From assembly GCF_024139115.2 (NCBI RefSeq), contig NC_085139.1, forward strand, positions 7,163,533 to 7,227,532: a stretch of 64,000 nt of DNA, given 5' to 3'. The translations under genes and the position numbers were made by a program. Of this stretch, positions 33,181 to 43,082 are shown piece after piece. The DNA comes from Armigeres subalbatus. Lineage: Eukaryota; Arthropoda; Insecta; Diptera; Culicidae. Position 1 is the first letter of the stretch, and the number at the start of each line of letters is the position of its first letter. The notes beneath the pieces were generated by a model. The model ran no database searches. It worked only from the letters and a program-made list of their open reading frames with translations, and was not told where the DNA came from.

Positions 33181-34235
33181 TCGCTACGGGTTGTGCTGCG
33201 GTGCGTGCGTGTGTGTGTCTGTATGTAGGTATGTATTCAAGGGATTGTTGATTCGAGCCTCTCTTTGCTGTGTGTTATATTTGCGCTGAATGAATGGTTC
33301 TGATAAAAATATCGCTGTTGTACCTAATGCCAGTATTGCGATGACACTCAGGAAATGAACAACCACCAAGCTTGTATACAGTTTGTAATACCCACATTAC
33401 TGCGAGAACTGGTTGGCTTCCAAGTTACTATTTCCGATAACCGAGTTATCTATATATCTATAATAAGTTTATGACTGCAGTGTACAAACTTGCTCGATTG
33501 ACTGCCTCATCGGAACTGTGGAATACAACACCGCTTCAGCAAAGAAGCACAGGCAATGGGGGAAGACAGAATATATTTCCTAACTATCGGCGATTCCGCA
33601 TTACGTATTACGTCACATTTTCATCAGATCATACAAGGACAAGTGAGAGGCAAGAATAATAAATAATTATGAATTTATTTGGAGTGTGTTAATTAAAATG
33701 TTTTCTCGAGTCTCTAATCCTGATTTAACTTTTATGTTTAACTGCGTCCCAACAAATGGATACATAAACGGATTCTATATTAGTTTCAAACCCTAGATAA
33801 ATTCACATAGTATGTAGTTATAATGCCTTTCTAGAATTTAGCCAAGTCACCAGCCTTTTTAGTTCGATACAGCATTTTCTCCATAACTTTTGAACGCAAT
33901 GGTCGATTGTAAACAAACGCAAGAGTAATCAACCTGGGTTTGGCGCACCGTCGAATGCGATATTACGAAAAAATAGGTTGAGGATTACAATATGAAAAGT
34001 TAGGTGAAGTTTTTCTTGACTTTTGCACAGGCGGACACACACATCAACATCAGATCTGTTCGATATCTTCAAAAATATCTTAGGTTGAAAGTACCACCAC
34101 TAGCATAATGTGTCTGCAGGCCAGCTTCTAATGAAATCCTTGAAGGTGCTTCAACAAAGTTTTATGATTTTTCGAACTTTTACAAACAAATGTATATATG
34201 TTGTTGTTGTTGGACAAATCCATTACTCGGCGATA
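33181..34235. other. Spacer with a GTGT microsatellite
   Basis: A GTGCGTGCGTGTGTGTGTCT stretch lies at about 33201-33222. No other feature could be supported. Confidence 0.5.
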
Positions 34236-35297
34236 TTAATTGTACAACAATTCCCCGAATGTAACAATTTTCCGAAAATAAAGTACCTCTTACAAAAACA
34301 TCTTCGAAATCCACTGTATGCGTCTGAAAAGAGCAGCGTTCAAAGATACGTTCAAGAGTGTCTTATTGTACATTATCAGCTCAATATCCTTTGGTAGTAT
34401 TAGATGTTCTTGATCCTCCAAGATGTGTTGTTAAATTATAAAGATATCAGAGTACAGTGATTTCCAAGGTAGTTTATGTTCTAAAATAGTCGAACAATGG
34501 CTGTATTTAAAAAAAAGTAGAATCCCAATTGGCAATTGCGATTGGAAGCGTTTTGGAAATATGTTTTCTATCTTCGAAATCAATATCATGCCCTGGATAT
34601 AGCTTCTTAAGAAGTATGAGGCAATGGTGGATGTGAATCCTTTTAAACAAAAATAATGCGTTTGCCCGGAATGAGGCAATGGTGAATGTGATTCCTTCTT
34701 TAAGAAGAATGCATTTGCTCGGAATAATGCTATGGTAAATGTGTTTAGAAATGGACGTTTCCCCAGATAATAAATGTTATTATTCTTTCTTTAATATTAT
34801 GTATCTGCACGAAATAAGATAATGGATGTGATCCATTCTTAAAAAAAAGGCATTTTCACGAAGTATGGAAATGGTAGACGTCAGGTATAGACGTTAGCTC
34901 GAAATAATGGAAGATGAATGAATTGAGAATGAGAATAAGGATTAATTTGATCTCTTATTTTTTAAATCAGGCGAATTTGGTGGAATACCATTTTTTTTCA
35001 AAATTTTCTATTAAACAAATTGGCATTTCTTTAGATAAGCAGCAGTTTTGAAACATATAATTGCTTCATATCAATCCTTTATTATACATGACAAGCGCGC
35101 TCCTTTAGTGAACGAATTATCTCCTCTTCTTGCCTTATTGCGGACAGAAGTGATTTCTCTAGACGCCTTATACCGGATAAACAAGTTTATATAAAGAAGG
35201 CATTATCTCCTCCATTCGCATTACACCGGACAGACACGATCATTTAAAGTCTCATTCTTTCTCTTCATTCCAGACAAACGAGTACTTTTAAATGGGT

Positions 35298-35436
35298 ATA
35301 CCCCGTTAGGCATAAAGACGTTATAGGCATAATGGACGTTAGGCATAACGGACCTAAAGAACAGCCTATGACATAAAGAAGGCAGAATTGTGCCAAACGT
35401 CCGTTATGCATATCGTACTTATGCCTAACGTCGCAG
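35298..35436. repeat. Small foldback of GTTAGGCATAA units inside the satellite
   Basis: GTTAGGCATAAAGACGTTA and further GGCATAAYGGAC units on the left face GTCCGTTATGC and TTATGCCTAACGTC on the right. It sits within CTTTTAAA of the satellite, on both sides of which the array continues. Confidence 0.65.
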
Positions 35437-35761
35437 ACCCCTTTTAAAGAAGGGACTATCTATCCTTATTGCCTTATACCGGGCAAATGTGTTCATTTGA
35501 GGTAGGCATTATCACTTCCTTTCCCCTAATACCGGGCACTGCTATCATCTAAAGAAGGCATTATCTCCTCCCTTCGTCTTATACCGGGCAGACGCGTTTA
35601 TTTTAAGAAGGCATTATCTTTTCCCTTCGTTTTAAACCGGGCAGATGCGTTCATCATACCGAGTAAATGCATACATTTAAGGAAAGCAATATCTCCTTAC
35701 TTCCGACCTTATACCGACCAGATGCGTTCATTCAAAGAAAGCATTGCCTTCTTTCAGCGCA

Positions 35762-36000
35762 TTTCTTCATCTTCAAAGGCTCTACATTTTATCTGAAACT
35801 TGGGCTGTTTTCAACTTCTAGCATTTCCATAGTTATTGAAAGCTTTCCCGTGCCTGTCAGTTGCATGAATGTTTAGTGTGGCAAGTACAATAGATACACT
35901 TTGTCCAAGGAGCCGAAAATGCTTCCAACCTGGAAGCATCCAAATCTTGAACCGAAAATCAAACCTCCAGATCGGCAATCCTACGCCTTTGCTCACATGG
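35762..36000 (-). mobile_element. tRNA-related SINE, diverged
   Basis: On the minus strand it has GAGCAAAGGCGTAGGATTGC near its start and a GAAAGCTTTCAATAACTATG / ATGCTAGAAGTTGAAAA body, matching the cleaner copy at 54066-54345. The B-box is decayed. Confidence 0.6.
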
Positions 36001-36114
36001 TAAACTGGATACCCATCGCTTTGTGCCGCATTTAAAAAGAAGAAAGAAGCATTCGGGAAATTGTTACTTTCGGGGATTTGTTACATTCGGGGAAATTGCA
36101 TTCGGGGAATTGTC

Positions 36115-36870
36115 ATACAATCGATTCTTTTCGCAACAATATCTATTTCATATCTAATAATGTACCACCAGATTCGCGATTGTGGGTGACAGCGGATTAC
36201 CAATCGCTGTCCCAAACACCTGTTAGAAGCAATGTCCTTTCACTTGGAAGAAGCTGCAGTCCATGCAGAACTCAGTCATCTAAAAAACAAATCCAAGTTG
36301 ATGTCGGTACACCGAGCTTTTCTTTACGCGTATACGTATCTCGTAAAATATACCGTGTTCTCAGCCAAACTCACATATTTATCAGTCGATATTGAAGGAA
36401 TCATCGACTCATGGAAATCTCGAAATGTGGAATATAAAATCCTTGGAGAGCTGTTTGAAGGGACCATCATAGTGACCCAGAAACTATTTTTTAATTGAAA
36501 TGGATTAATGACTCATGGAGGTTAGCCTGTATGCCCAAAATAATCGTCTGCTCATAAATTTTCCGAAACTAATCTCAGATTATTTTTATAAAATTTGGTA
36601 TTGACGTCCTGTAATCGTCGCGGAGGAAGGATCGTCAGTTGGCCACTTTTATATGGACGAAAATTGCACAAGAATGATTTTATTGCTGTTTTTATTTCTA
36701 AAAAAATGTGCCTAATATTATTTTAAAGACGACGAATAATGAATGCAGCCAATATTTCTACAGATGTTCTATGGTCTCCAAACTATCCTGGATTCCAGAG
36801 CCTGGTGAACCGGTCAATTACGTTTTGTATGAAACTAATAGCAACAACAGCATGGTGTCCATATACAGTG
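36115..36870. other. Unassigned; weak open frames
   Basis: Frames at 36078-36395 and 36232-36498 (plus) overlap in different phases. Neither is recognised. No splice or promoter context was assigned. Confidence 0.3.
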
Positions 36871-36877
36871 CCTTGTT

Positions 36878-37791
36878 CATGCGCATGATTTACAATCAAG
36901 ATATGTTATATCAAGATACATCCGGATGTGTTTAAGTTCTCCAAATCATTCTGGAGTTCAAACGAATTGGTCTTCTAATACAATTGGGCTCGATGCAAAG
37001 CGAGTGCCTTGGAGGCCATGCACATGATTTACGATTTAGATATGTCCAAACCGGATGTACTATGTTCTCTAACCCATTCACAGTTCACACCGATTGATTT
37101 ACCATGTCAACTGGAGTTGGTACAAAATCAATAGCAAGCCATGTACTCCGCACAGGCCCCTAGAGGCTACGCGCATAATGTACGATTTGAATACATCTGT
37201 GTTCAGAATAATAGAAGCGGAGGCCGATTTTCATACAAAATGGTCAAGTTTGACAAGCAGTAACTTTGTACCCCAATAATCGATTGAGCTGAAATTTTGG
37301 CGGTGAACTACAAATATGTTGAAGTTTTCATCAAGTTTTTCTAACCACTCTGAACCAATCTGACACACTATGTCAGATTGTTCAAACTAATAACAGTTTT
37401 GGTTTTTGATATACCGGCCAATTCAAATGTCATATTCCCCAATTTGTATTTTTTTTAATAATCTACTTAGTGTATCTCAGCACCTAAATACAAGTTGATG
37501 ACACTTTAATCAATTGTTTTTAAGATATTTCCAGAACAAATTGCTATTATTTTGAACAATTTGACCTAAAGTGTAATTTTTTAAAAAGTGGTTAGAAAAA
37601 CTTGATGAAAACTTCAACATATTTGTAGTTCATCGCCAAAATTTCAGCTCAATCAGTCATTAGGGTACAAAGTTACAGCTTGTCAAAGTTGGCCATTTTG
37701 TATAAAAATCGGCCTCCGCTGCTATCATTCATAACACAAATGTATGTGGATGTTCTAAGTTCTTCAAATCGTTCTGAAATTCAGACGAATT
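36878..37791 (+). repeat. Tandem repeat of about 140-150 bp, interrupted by a foldback
   Basis: CATGCRCATGATTTAC starts units at 36878 and 37017, and a third, diverged start is at about 37170. Each continues with ATGTGTTTAAGTTCTCCAAATC or similar and CAAACGAATTGG. A final partial unit (37733-37791: GTGGATGTTCTAAGTTC, CAGACGAATTG) lies on the far side of the foldback at 37215-37720. The 23 bp array starts immediately afterwards. Confidence 0.6.
37215..37720. mobile_element. Foldback element, arms 135 bp
   Basis: The left arm (37215-37349) starts AGCGGAGGCCGATTTT and ends TTTTTCTAACCACT. The right arm (37587-37720) is its reverse complement with about a dozen differences. The spacer is about 237 bp with AT-rich DNA. 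It lies inside the tandem repeat 36878-37791, so it inserted after that repeat had formed. Confidence 0.85.
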
Positions 37792-40608
37792 GAGGCTTCA
37801 AGAGGCTCGAAAGCCTCCTTTCAAGAGGCTCGAAAGCCTCCTTTCAAGAGGCTCGAAAGCCTCCTTTCAAGAGGCTCGAAAGCCTCCTTTCAAGAGGCTC
37901 GAAAGCCTCCTTTCAAGAGGCTCGAAAGCCTCCTTTCAAGAGGCTCGAAAGCCTCCTTTCAAGAGGCTCGGAAGCCTCCTTTCAAGAGGCTCAGAAGCCT
38001 CCTTTCAAGAGGCTCGGAAGCCTCCTTTCAAGAGGCTCGGAAGCCTCCTTTCAAGAGGCTCGGAAGCCTCCTTTCAAGAGCTCAGAAGCCTCCTTTCAAG
38101 AGGCTCAGAAGCCTCCTTTCAAGAGGCTCAGGCCTCCTTTCAAGAGGCTCAGAAGCCTCCTTTCAAAAGAGCTCAGAAGCCTCCTTTCAAGAGGCTCAGA
38201 AGCCTCCTTTCAAGAGGCTCAAGCCTCCTTTCAAGAGGCCTGGAAGCCTCCTTTCAAGAGGCTCAGCCCTCCTTTCAAGAGGCTCAGCCTCCTTTCAAGA
38301 GGCTCCAGAAGCCTCCTTTCAAGAGAGCTCAGGAAGCCTCCTTTCAAGAGGCCTCAGGAAGCCTCCTTTCAAGAGGCTCAGAAGCCTCCTTTCAAGAGGC
38401 TCTGGAAGCCTCCTTTCAAGAGGCTCAGAAGCCTCCTTTCAAGAGGCCTGGAAGCCTCCTTTCAAGAGGCTCGGAAGCCTCCTTTTCAAGAGGCTCGGAA
38501 GCCTCCCTTTCAAGAGGCTCGGAAGCCCCCCTTTCGAGAGGCTCGGAAGCCCCCTTTTCAAGAGGCTCGGAAGCCTCCCTTTCAAGAGGCTCGGAAGCCT
38601 CCTTTTCAAGACGCCTGGAAGCCTCCTTCAAGAGGCTCAGAAGCCTCCTTTCAAGAGGCTCAGAAGCCTCCTTTCAAGAGGTCTGGAAGCCTCCTTCAAG
38701 AGGCTCGGAAGCCTCCTTTCAAGAGGCTCAGAAGCCTCCTTTCAAGAGCTCAGAGCCTCCTTTCAAGAGGCTCAGAAGCCTCCTTTCAAGAGGCCTGGAA
38801 GCCTTCTTTCAAGAGGCTCAAGCCTCCTTTCAAGAGGCTCGGAAGCCTCCTTTCAAGAGGCTCAGAAGTCTCCTTTCAAGAGGCCTCGGATGTCTCCTTT
38901 CAAGAGGCCTCGGAAGCCTCCTTTCAAGAGGCTCAGGAAGCCTCCTTTCAAGAGGCTCAGGGCCTCCTTCCAAGAGGCTCAGGAGCCTCCTTCCAAGAGG
39001 CTCAAGCCTCCTTCCAAGAGGCTCAGAAGCCTCCTTCAAGAGGCTCAGGAAGCCTCCTTCCAAGAGGCTCAGGCCTCCTTCCAAGAGGCTCAGAGCCTCC
39101 TTCCAAGAGGCCTCGGAAGCCTCCTTCCAAGAGGCTCAGAAGCCTCCTTCCAAGAGGCTCGGAAGCCTCCTTCCAAGAGGCCTGGAAGCCTCCTCCAAGA
39201 GGCTCGGAAGCCTCCTTCCAAGAGGCTTGGAAGCCTCCTTCCAAGAGGCTCAGGAAGCCTCCTTCCAAGAGGCCTGGAAGCCTCCTTCCAAGAGGCTCAA
39301 GCCTCCTTCCAAGAGGCTCAGAAGCCTCCTTCCAAGAGGCCTGGAAGCCTCCTTCCAAGAGGCTCGGAAGCCTCCTTCCAAGAGGCTCAGAAGCCTCCTT
39401 CCAAGAGGCTCAGAGCCTCCTTCCAAGAGGCCCGGAAGCCTCCTCCAAGAGGCTCGGAAGCCTCCTTCCAAGAGGCTCGGAAGCCTCCTTCCAAGAGGCT
39501 CAGGAAGCCTCCTTCCAAGAGGCTCGGAAGCCTCCTCCAAGAGGCCTCAGCCCCTTCAAGAGGCTGGAAGGCCTCCTTTAAGAGGCTCGGAAGCCTCCTT
39601 TCAAGAGGCTCAGAGCCTCCTTTCAAGAGGCTCAGGAAGCCTCCTTTCAAGAGGCCTCAGAAGCCTCCTTTCAAGAGGCTCAGAAGCCTCCTTTCAAGAG
39701 GCCTGGAAGCCTCCTTTCAAGAGGTTCAGGAAGCCTCCTTTCCAAGAGCTCAGAAGCCTCCTTTCAAGAGGCTCAGAAGCCTCCTTTCAAGAGGCCTCAA
39801 GCCTCTCCTTCAAGAGGCCTGGAAGTCTCCCTTCAAGAGGCCTCGGAAGTCCTCCTTTCAAGAGGCTCAGGAAGCCTCCCTTTCAAGAGGCTCGGAAGCC
39901 TCCTTCAAGAGGCTCAGAAGCCTCCTTCCAAGAGGCCTCCGGAAGCCTCCTTCCAAGAGGCTCAGGAAGCCTCCTTCCAAGAGGCTCAGAAGCCCTTCCA
40001 AGAGGCCTGGAAGCCTCCTTCCAAGAGGCTCAGAAGCCTCCTTCCAAGAGGCCTGGAAGCCTCTTTCCAAGAGGCTCGGAAGCCTCCTTCCTAGAGGCCT
40101 GGAAGCCTCCTTCCAAGAGGCCTCGGAAGCCTCCTTCCAAGAGGCTTGGAAGCCTCCTTCCAAGAGGCTCAAGCCTCCTTCCAAGAGGCTCAGGAAGCCT
40201 CCTTCCAAGAGGCTCAGGAAAGCCTCCTCCAAGAGGCTCGGAAGCCTCCTTCCAAGAGGCTCAAGCCTCCTTCCAAGAGGCTCAGAAGCCTCCTTCCAAG
40301 AGGCCTGGAAGCCTCCTTCCAAGAGGCTCAAGCCTCCTTCTAAGAGGCTCGGAAGCCTCCTTCCAAGAGACTCGGAAGCCTCCTTCCAATCGGCTCAGAA
40401 GCCGCCTTCAAAGAGGCTCAGAAGCCTCCTTCCAACATGCCCGGAAACCACCTTCCAAGAGGCTCGGAAGCCTCCTTCCAACAGGCTCGGAAGCCTCCTT
40501 CCAAGAGGCTCGGAAGCCTCCTTCCAAGAGGCTCGGAAGCCTCCTTCCAAGAGGCTCGGAAGCCTCCTTCCAAGAGGCTCGGAAGCCTCCTTTCAAGAGG
40601 CTCGGAAG
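37792..40608. repeat. 23 bp hairpin satellite, about 120 copies
   Basis: The unit is CAAGAGGCTCGGAAGCCTCC plus TTT, 23 bp. Each unit contains GAGGCT, a 4 nt loop and AGCCTC, so every repeat can fold on itself. The first eight units (to about 37970) are nearly identical with GCTCGAAAGCC. Later units fall in alternating blocks of CTTTCAAG and CTTCCAAG type, the changes being near 38960, 39550, 39915 and 40575. Because 23 is not a multiple of 3, the array is read in all phases without stops, creating apparent frames of 941 and 593 codons with a 23-residue peptide repeat. These are not genes. Confidence 0.95.
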
Positions 40609-40925
40609 TCTCTGATAATTTTCTATAGCGCTTGGTGTGATTTGACAGAACCCCTGTCATATATCTTATAAGTTGCGCTTATTCTCACTTATAGCAAAAA
40701 AATAAAAAGGTCAAGAACCACTGATCTAAAGAATGGTTGAAGTACAATCTGTTTATTACCGCAAGAACATTTCTTCCTGTCTCTAAGAAAATGGCTAATA
40801 CTTTGAACGTCTGTGAAATAAAATGTATGGTGAGAGTAATCTCTCACTATGATACAAACCATGGTTTCCCAAACTGTGGGTAGCGAACGCCCAGGGGGCT
40901 TACGTCTTTTGAAAATCCCCCCATG
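40609..40925. other. Spacer, nothing recognised
   Basis: AT-rich flank of the satellite. CTGATCTAAAG and similar motifs give no assignable element. Confidence 0.3.
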
Positions 40926-40929
40926 AATG

Positions 40930-41760
40930 TTTCAGAAACTCCCCTATATCGGATATTGCCCTGAGAATTCCTCCAGGAATTCCTTAAAAAATTTCTTGAA
41001 TAATTCCATCGCAAGGCCCTCCAGAAGTTCTTCCAAAAAATCTTCCGGAAGCATCTCTAGGAATTCCTACTCGGAAGTTCTTCCAGGAATTCCTCCGAAA
41101 ATTCCACCAGCAATTCTTCCAAGAATTACTCTGGAAGTTTCTACAGGAATTCTTCCGGAAGTTTCACCAGGAATTAGTTGGGGTGGTTTTCCAAAAAATC
41201 TTCGGGAAGCTTCATAGGGAATTCTTCGGGAAGCTTGTCCAGGAATTCCTATAAATGTTCGAAACAAAATCCTCCAGGAATTCCTAAAACAGTTTCTTAA
41301 AAAAAATCTTCGGAATCTCCTCCAGGAATTTCATCGCAAGGTCCTCCAGGAATTCATCCAGAGGCTCCATCGAAAATTCTTCCGGAAGTTACTTCAGGAA
41401 TTCCTCCAAAAGCTTCTCCATGAATTTATCCTGATGTTTTTCCAGGGATTCCTCTTAAGTTGCTCCAGCAATTCCTCCGGATATTTTTTCCAGAAAGAGA
41501 ATCTTCTAGGAACTGGTTCGATATATTCCTCCAGACAGAATTCACGATGGAATTTTCGTGGGAATATTAAAAGGAGTTCTGAAACAGTCCATGAAAACAG
41601 TCCTGAAGGATTTCTTGATGAAGCTCCTGAAGGAATTTCTGGTTGAAATGCATAGGGGAATTCTCAATTAAATTTCCGATGCATTTCCCAATGGATTTCC
41701 TGGAGGAATTCTTTAAAAAAATCTAAAAGAGTTGCTGAAAACATTTCTGGAAAAATTCGT
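40930..41760. repeat. Degenerate CCAGGAATTCCTCCGGAAG repeat
   Basis: About 25 imperfect copies of a 27-30 bp unit built on TTCCAGGAATTCCTCCGGAAG. The direction of the motif changes toward GGAATTTCTTGATG-type units after about 41560. This is the same degenerate family as at 1480-1975 and 51060-52790. The apparent frames at 40927-41217 and 41434-41646 are by-products. Confidence 0.8.
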
Positions 41761-41809
41761 TAAGAAATTCTTGGTTTGAATCACTGTAGAAGGTTTTGGA
41801 TGACTCTAA

Positions 41810-41848
41810 ATCCCTGAAGAAGGTGTAATAAACACCGAAACGTCGGAT
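41810..41848 (+). ncRNA. Hammerhead-like motif, second copy
   Basis: In order: ATCC, CTGAAGA, one unpaired A, GGTGT, a 5 nt loop, ACACC, GAAA, CGT, C, GGAT. ATCC pairs with GGAT and GGTGT with ACACC. Both stems differ in sequence from the copy at 24066-24111 but keep pairing, while CTGAAGA and GAAA are unchanged. The extra base between CTGAAGA and stem II is present in both. Stem III is minimal. Confidence 0.5.
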
Positions 41849-41927
41849 AGTTGACGCAAAACCCCTTTTTAGTTTGTCATAAAGACTGAAAGAGCCGAAA
41901 AATACCGTCGTCAGAATTTTTTTCTAC

Positions 41928-42842
41928 ATTGTGTGGGTGAATAAATTGATCAGAAAGAGAAAATTTAGCATCCAGTTGTGTAGTGCGGTCAAAAATGAAA
42001 ATAATTGGCGTTCGTTTGATTTTTTTTTTGTTTTTAATCAAACCACACGCCATACACGTTTAGACCGTTTATCAAAACGAACCCTGCCACACTCCCTACC
42101 CCATATATCCAACATCCTAGTGATTTCTCGTAGAAGTGCAGATGACTCGTCGGCTTCTATCAAAGCGAGTATCACGTCATCAATTTCCTACCTATTCCTT
42201 AATTAACCTGCATTCGGACGCGGCCGGCCCTGGTATTGCTTATTTTTGGATCACCAGGTCTTATACACATTGAAGATGATGTCAGTCCCAAACTTCATCT
42301 GTTTGGTTCTCTGTGTAATTACAGCTGACTTGGCATTAACGGAATAGCAACCGTGGGCGGTCAATCATGCTCATGCTCACAAACCAAGATTTTTTCACTG
42401 CATTTTCAAAAATGATATAAAAGGAACATGCATTATCTTTCGAATGAGCCGTGAAGATCACAAATCCGACATAAGAATAAAGAAATATGTGTAAAACACT
42501 CTGTCATATTTTGAACCCAAACTTATGGCCAAAAGTGTATATAAAACCAAACTTGTTTGCACTTTAGCAAAAAATAAAGTGCAATAATTTACTTTGATAA
42601 TTTAACATACGTATAAATATTCGTCAGGCCGACTGAAACAAATCAAATTGACGGGACCGTACCTGAAAAAATGATGCCTGTTGACATATTCTTCATCTTA
42701 TTGCGAAATTTTCCTAGACTGAACCGGGAATCGAACCCGGCCACCTTCAATACGGTCTTGCTTTATTTTAATTTTCGACCGCACTACACAACTGAATGCG
42801 AACTAAATTTTCTCTTTCTGATCAATTTACTCACCCGCACAA
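41928..42842. mobile_element. Element with 65 bp inverted ends
   Basis: ATTGTGTGGGTGAATAAATT through TAGTGCGGTC (41928-41990) faces GACCGCACTACACAACTGAA through CACCCGCACAAT (42777-42842) with a few differences and a small gap. The interior holds no recognised gene. Further diverged copies of the right part (TTAATTTACTTACCCGCACA, 42953) follow at 42843-43030, suggesting local tandem duplication. Confidence 0.65.
42703..42765 (-). mobile_element. Feilai-like SINE fragment
   Basis: The minus strand has GGGTTCGATTCCCGG within the SINE A-to-B-box part and the AAGACCGTATTG segment. Head and tail are both missing. It lies inside the element 41928-42842, next to its right arm. Confidence 0.7.
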
Positions 42843-43082
42843 TGCAGAACAAAATTTCGGTGACGGTCGATTGTTTTGCTTTTCGCACAAAGCAGAACTG
42901 AATTTCGATGACCGGCCGATCGCTCTGCTTACGGGAGAAACACGACTTCTGATTAATTTACTTACCCGCACAAACCAGAACAAAATTTTCGGTGACCCGT
43001 CGATCCGCTTACTGGAGAAACACAAATCACGGTGAAACAATCTTGATTTGTTTTTATTTACTGAAGTAGTGAGAAACATGTA

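Larger units (their letters stand above)
34244..36114. mobile_element. Composite foldback with inverted satellite arms and ATTCGGGGAA ends
   Basis: The outer ends are inverted: ACAATTCCCCGAATGTAAC (left) faces repeated GTTACATTCGGGGAAATTG units (36050-36114, right). Inside, the 52 bp satellite family appears in minus orientation at about 34615-34910 (AGGCAATGGTGGATGTGA, GTTTGCCCGGAATGA) and in plus orientation at about 35095-35730 (ATTATCTCCTCCCTTCG, TTATACCGGGCAGACGCG). A GGCATAA foldback is inserted at 35298-35436. A diverged tRNA-related SINE lies at 35762-36000. No transposase. Confidence 0.65.

Noticed and set aside
37792..40608. CRISPR-like array
   Set aside because: Repeats are directly adjacent with no unique spacers, and the host is a eukaryote.
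37790..40671. Open frames of 941 and 593 codons, plus several minus-strand frames, in the satellite array
   Set aside because: The 23 bp unit lacks stop codons in all frames and on both strands, so long frames are inevitable. The peptide simply cycles a 23-residue repeat and shifts phase with indels.
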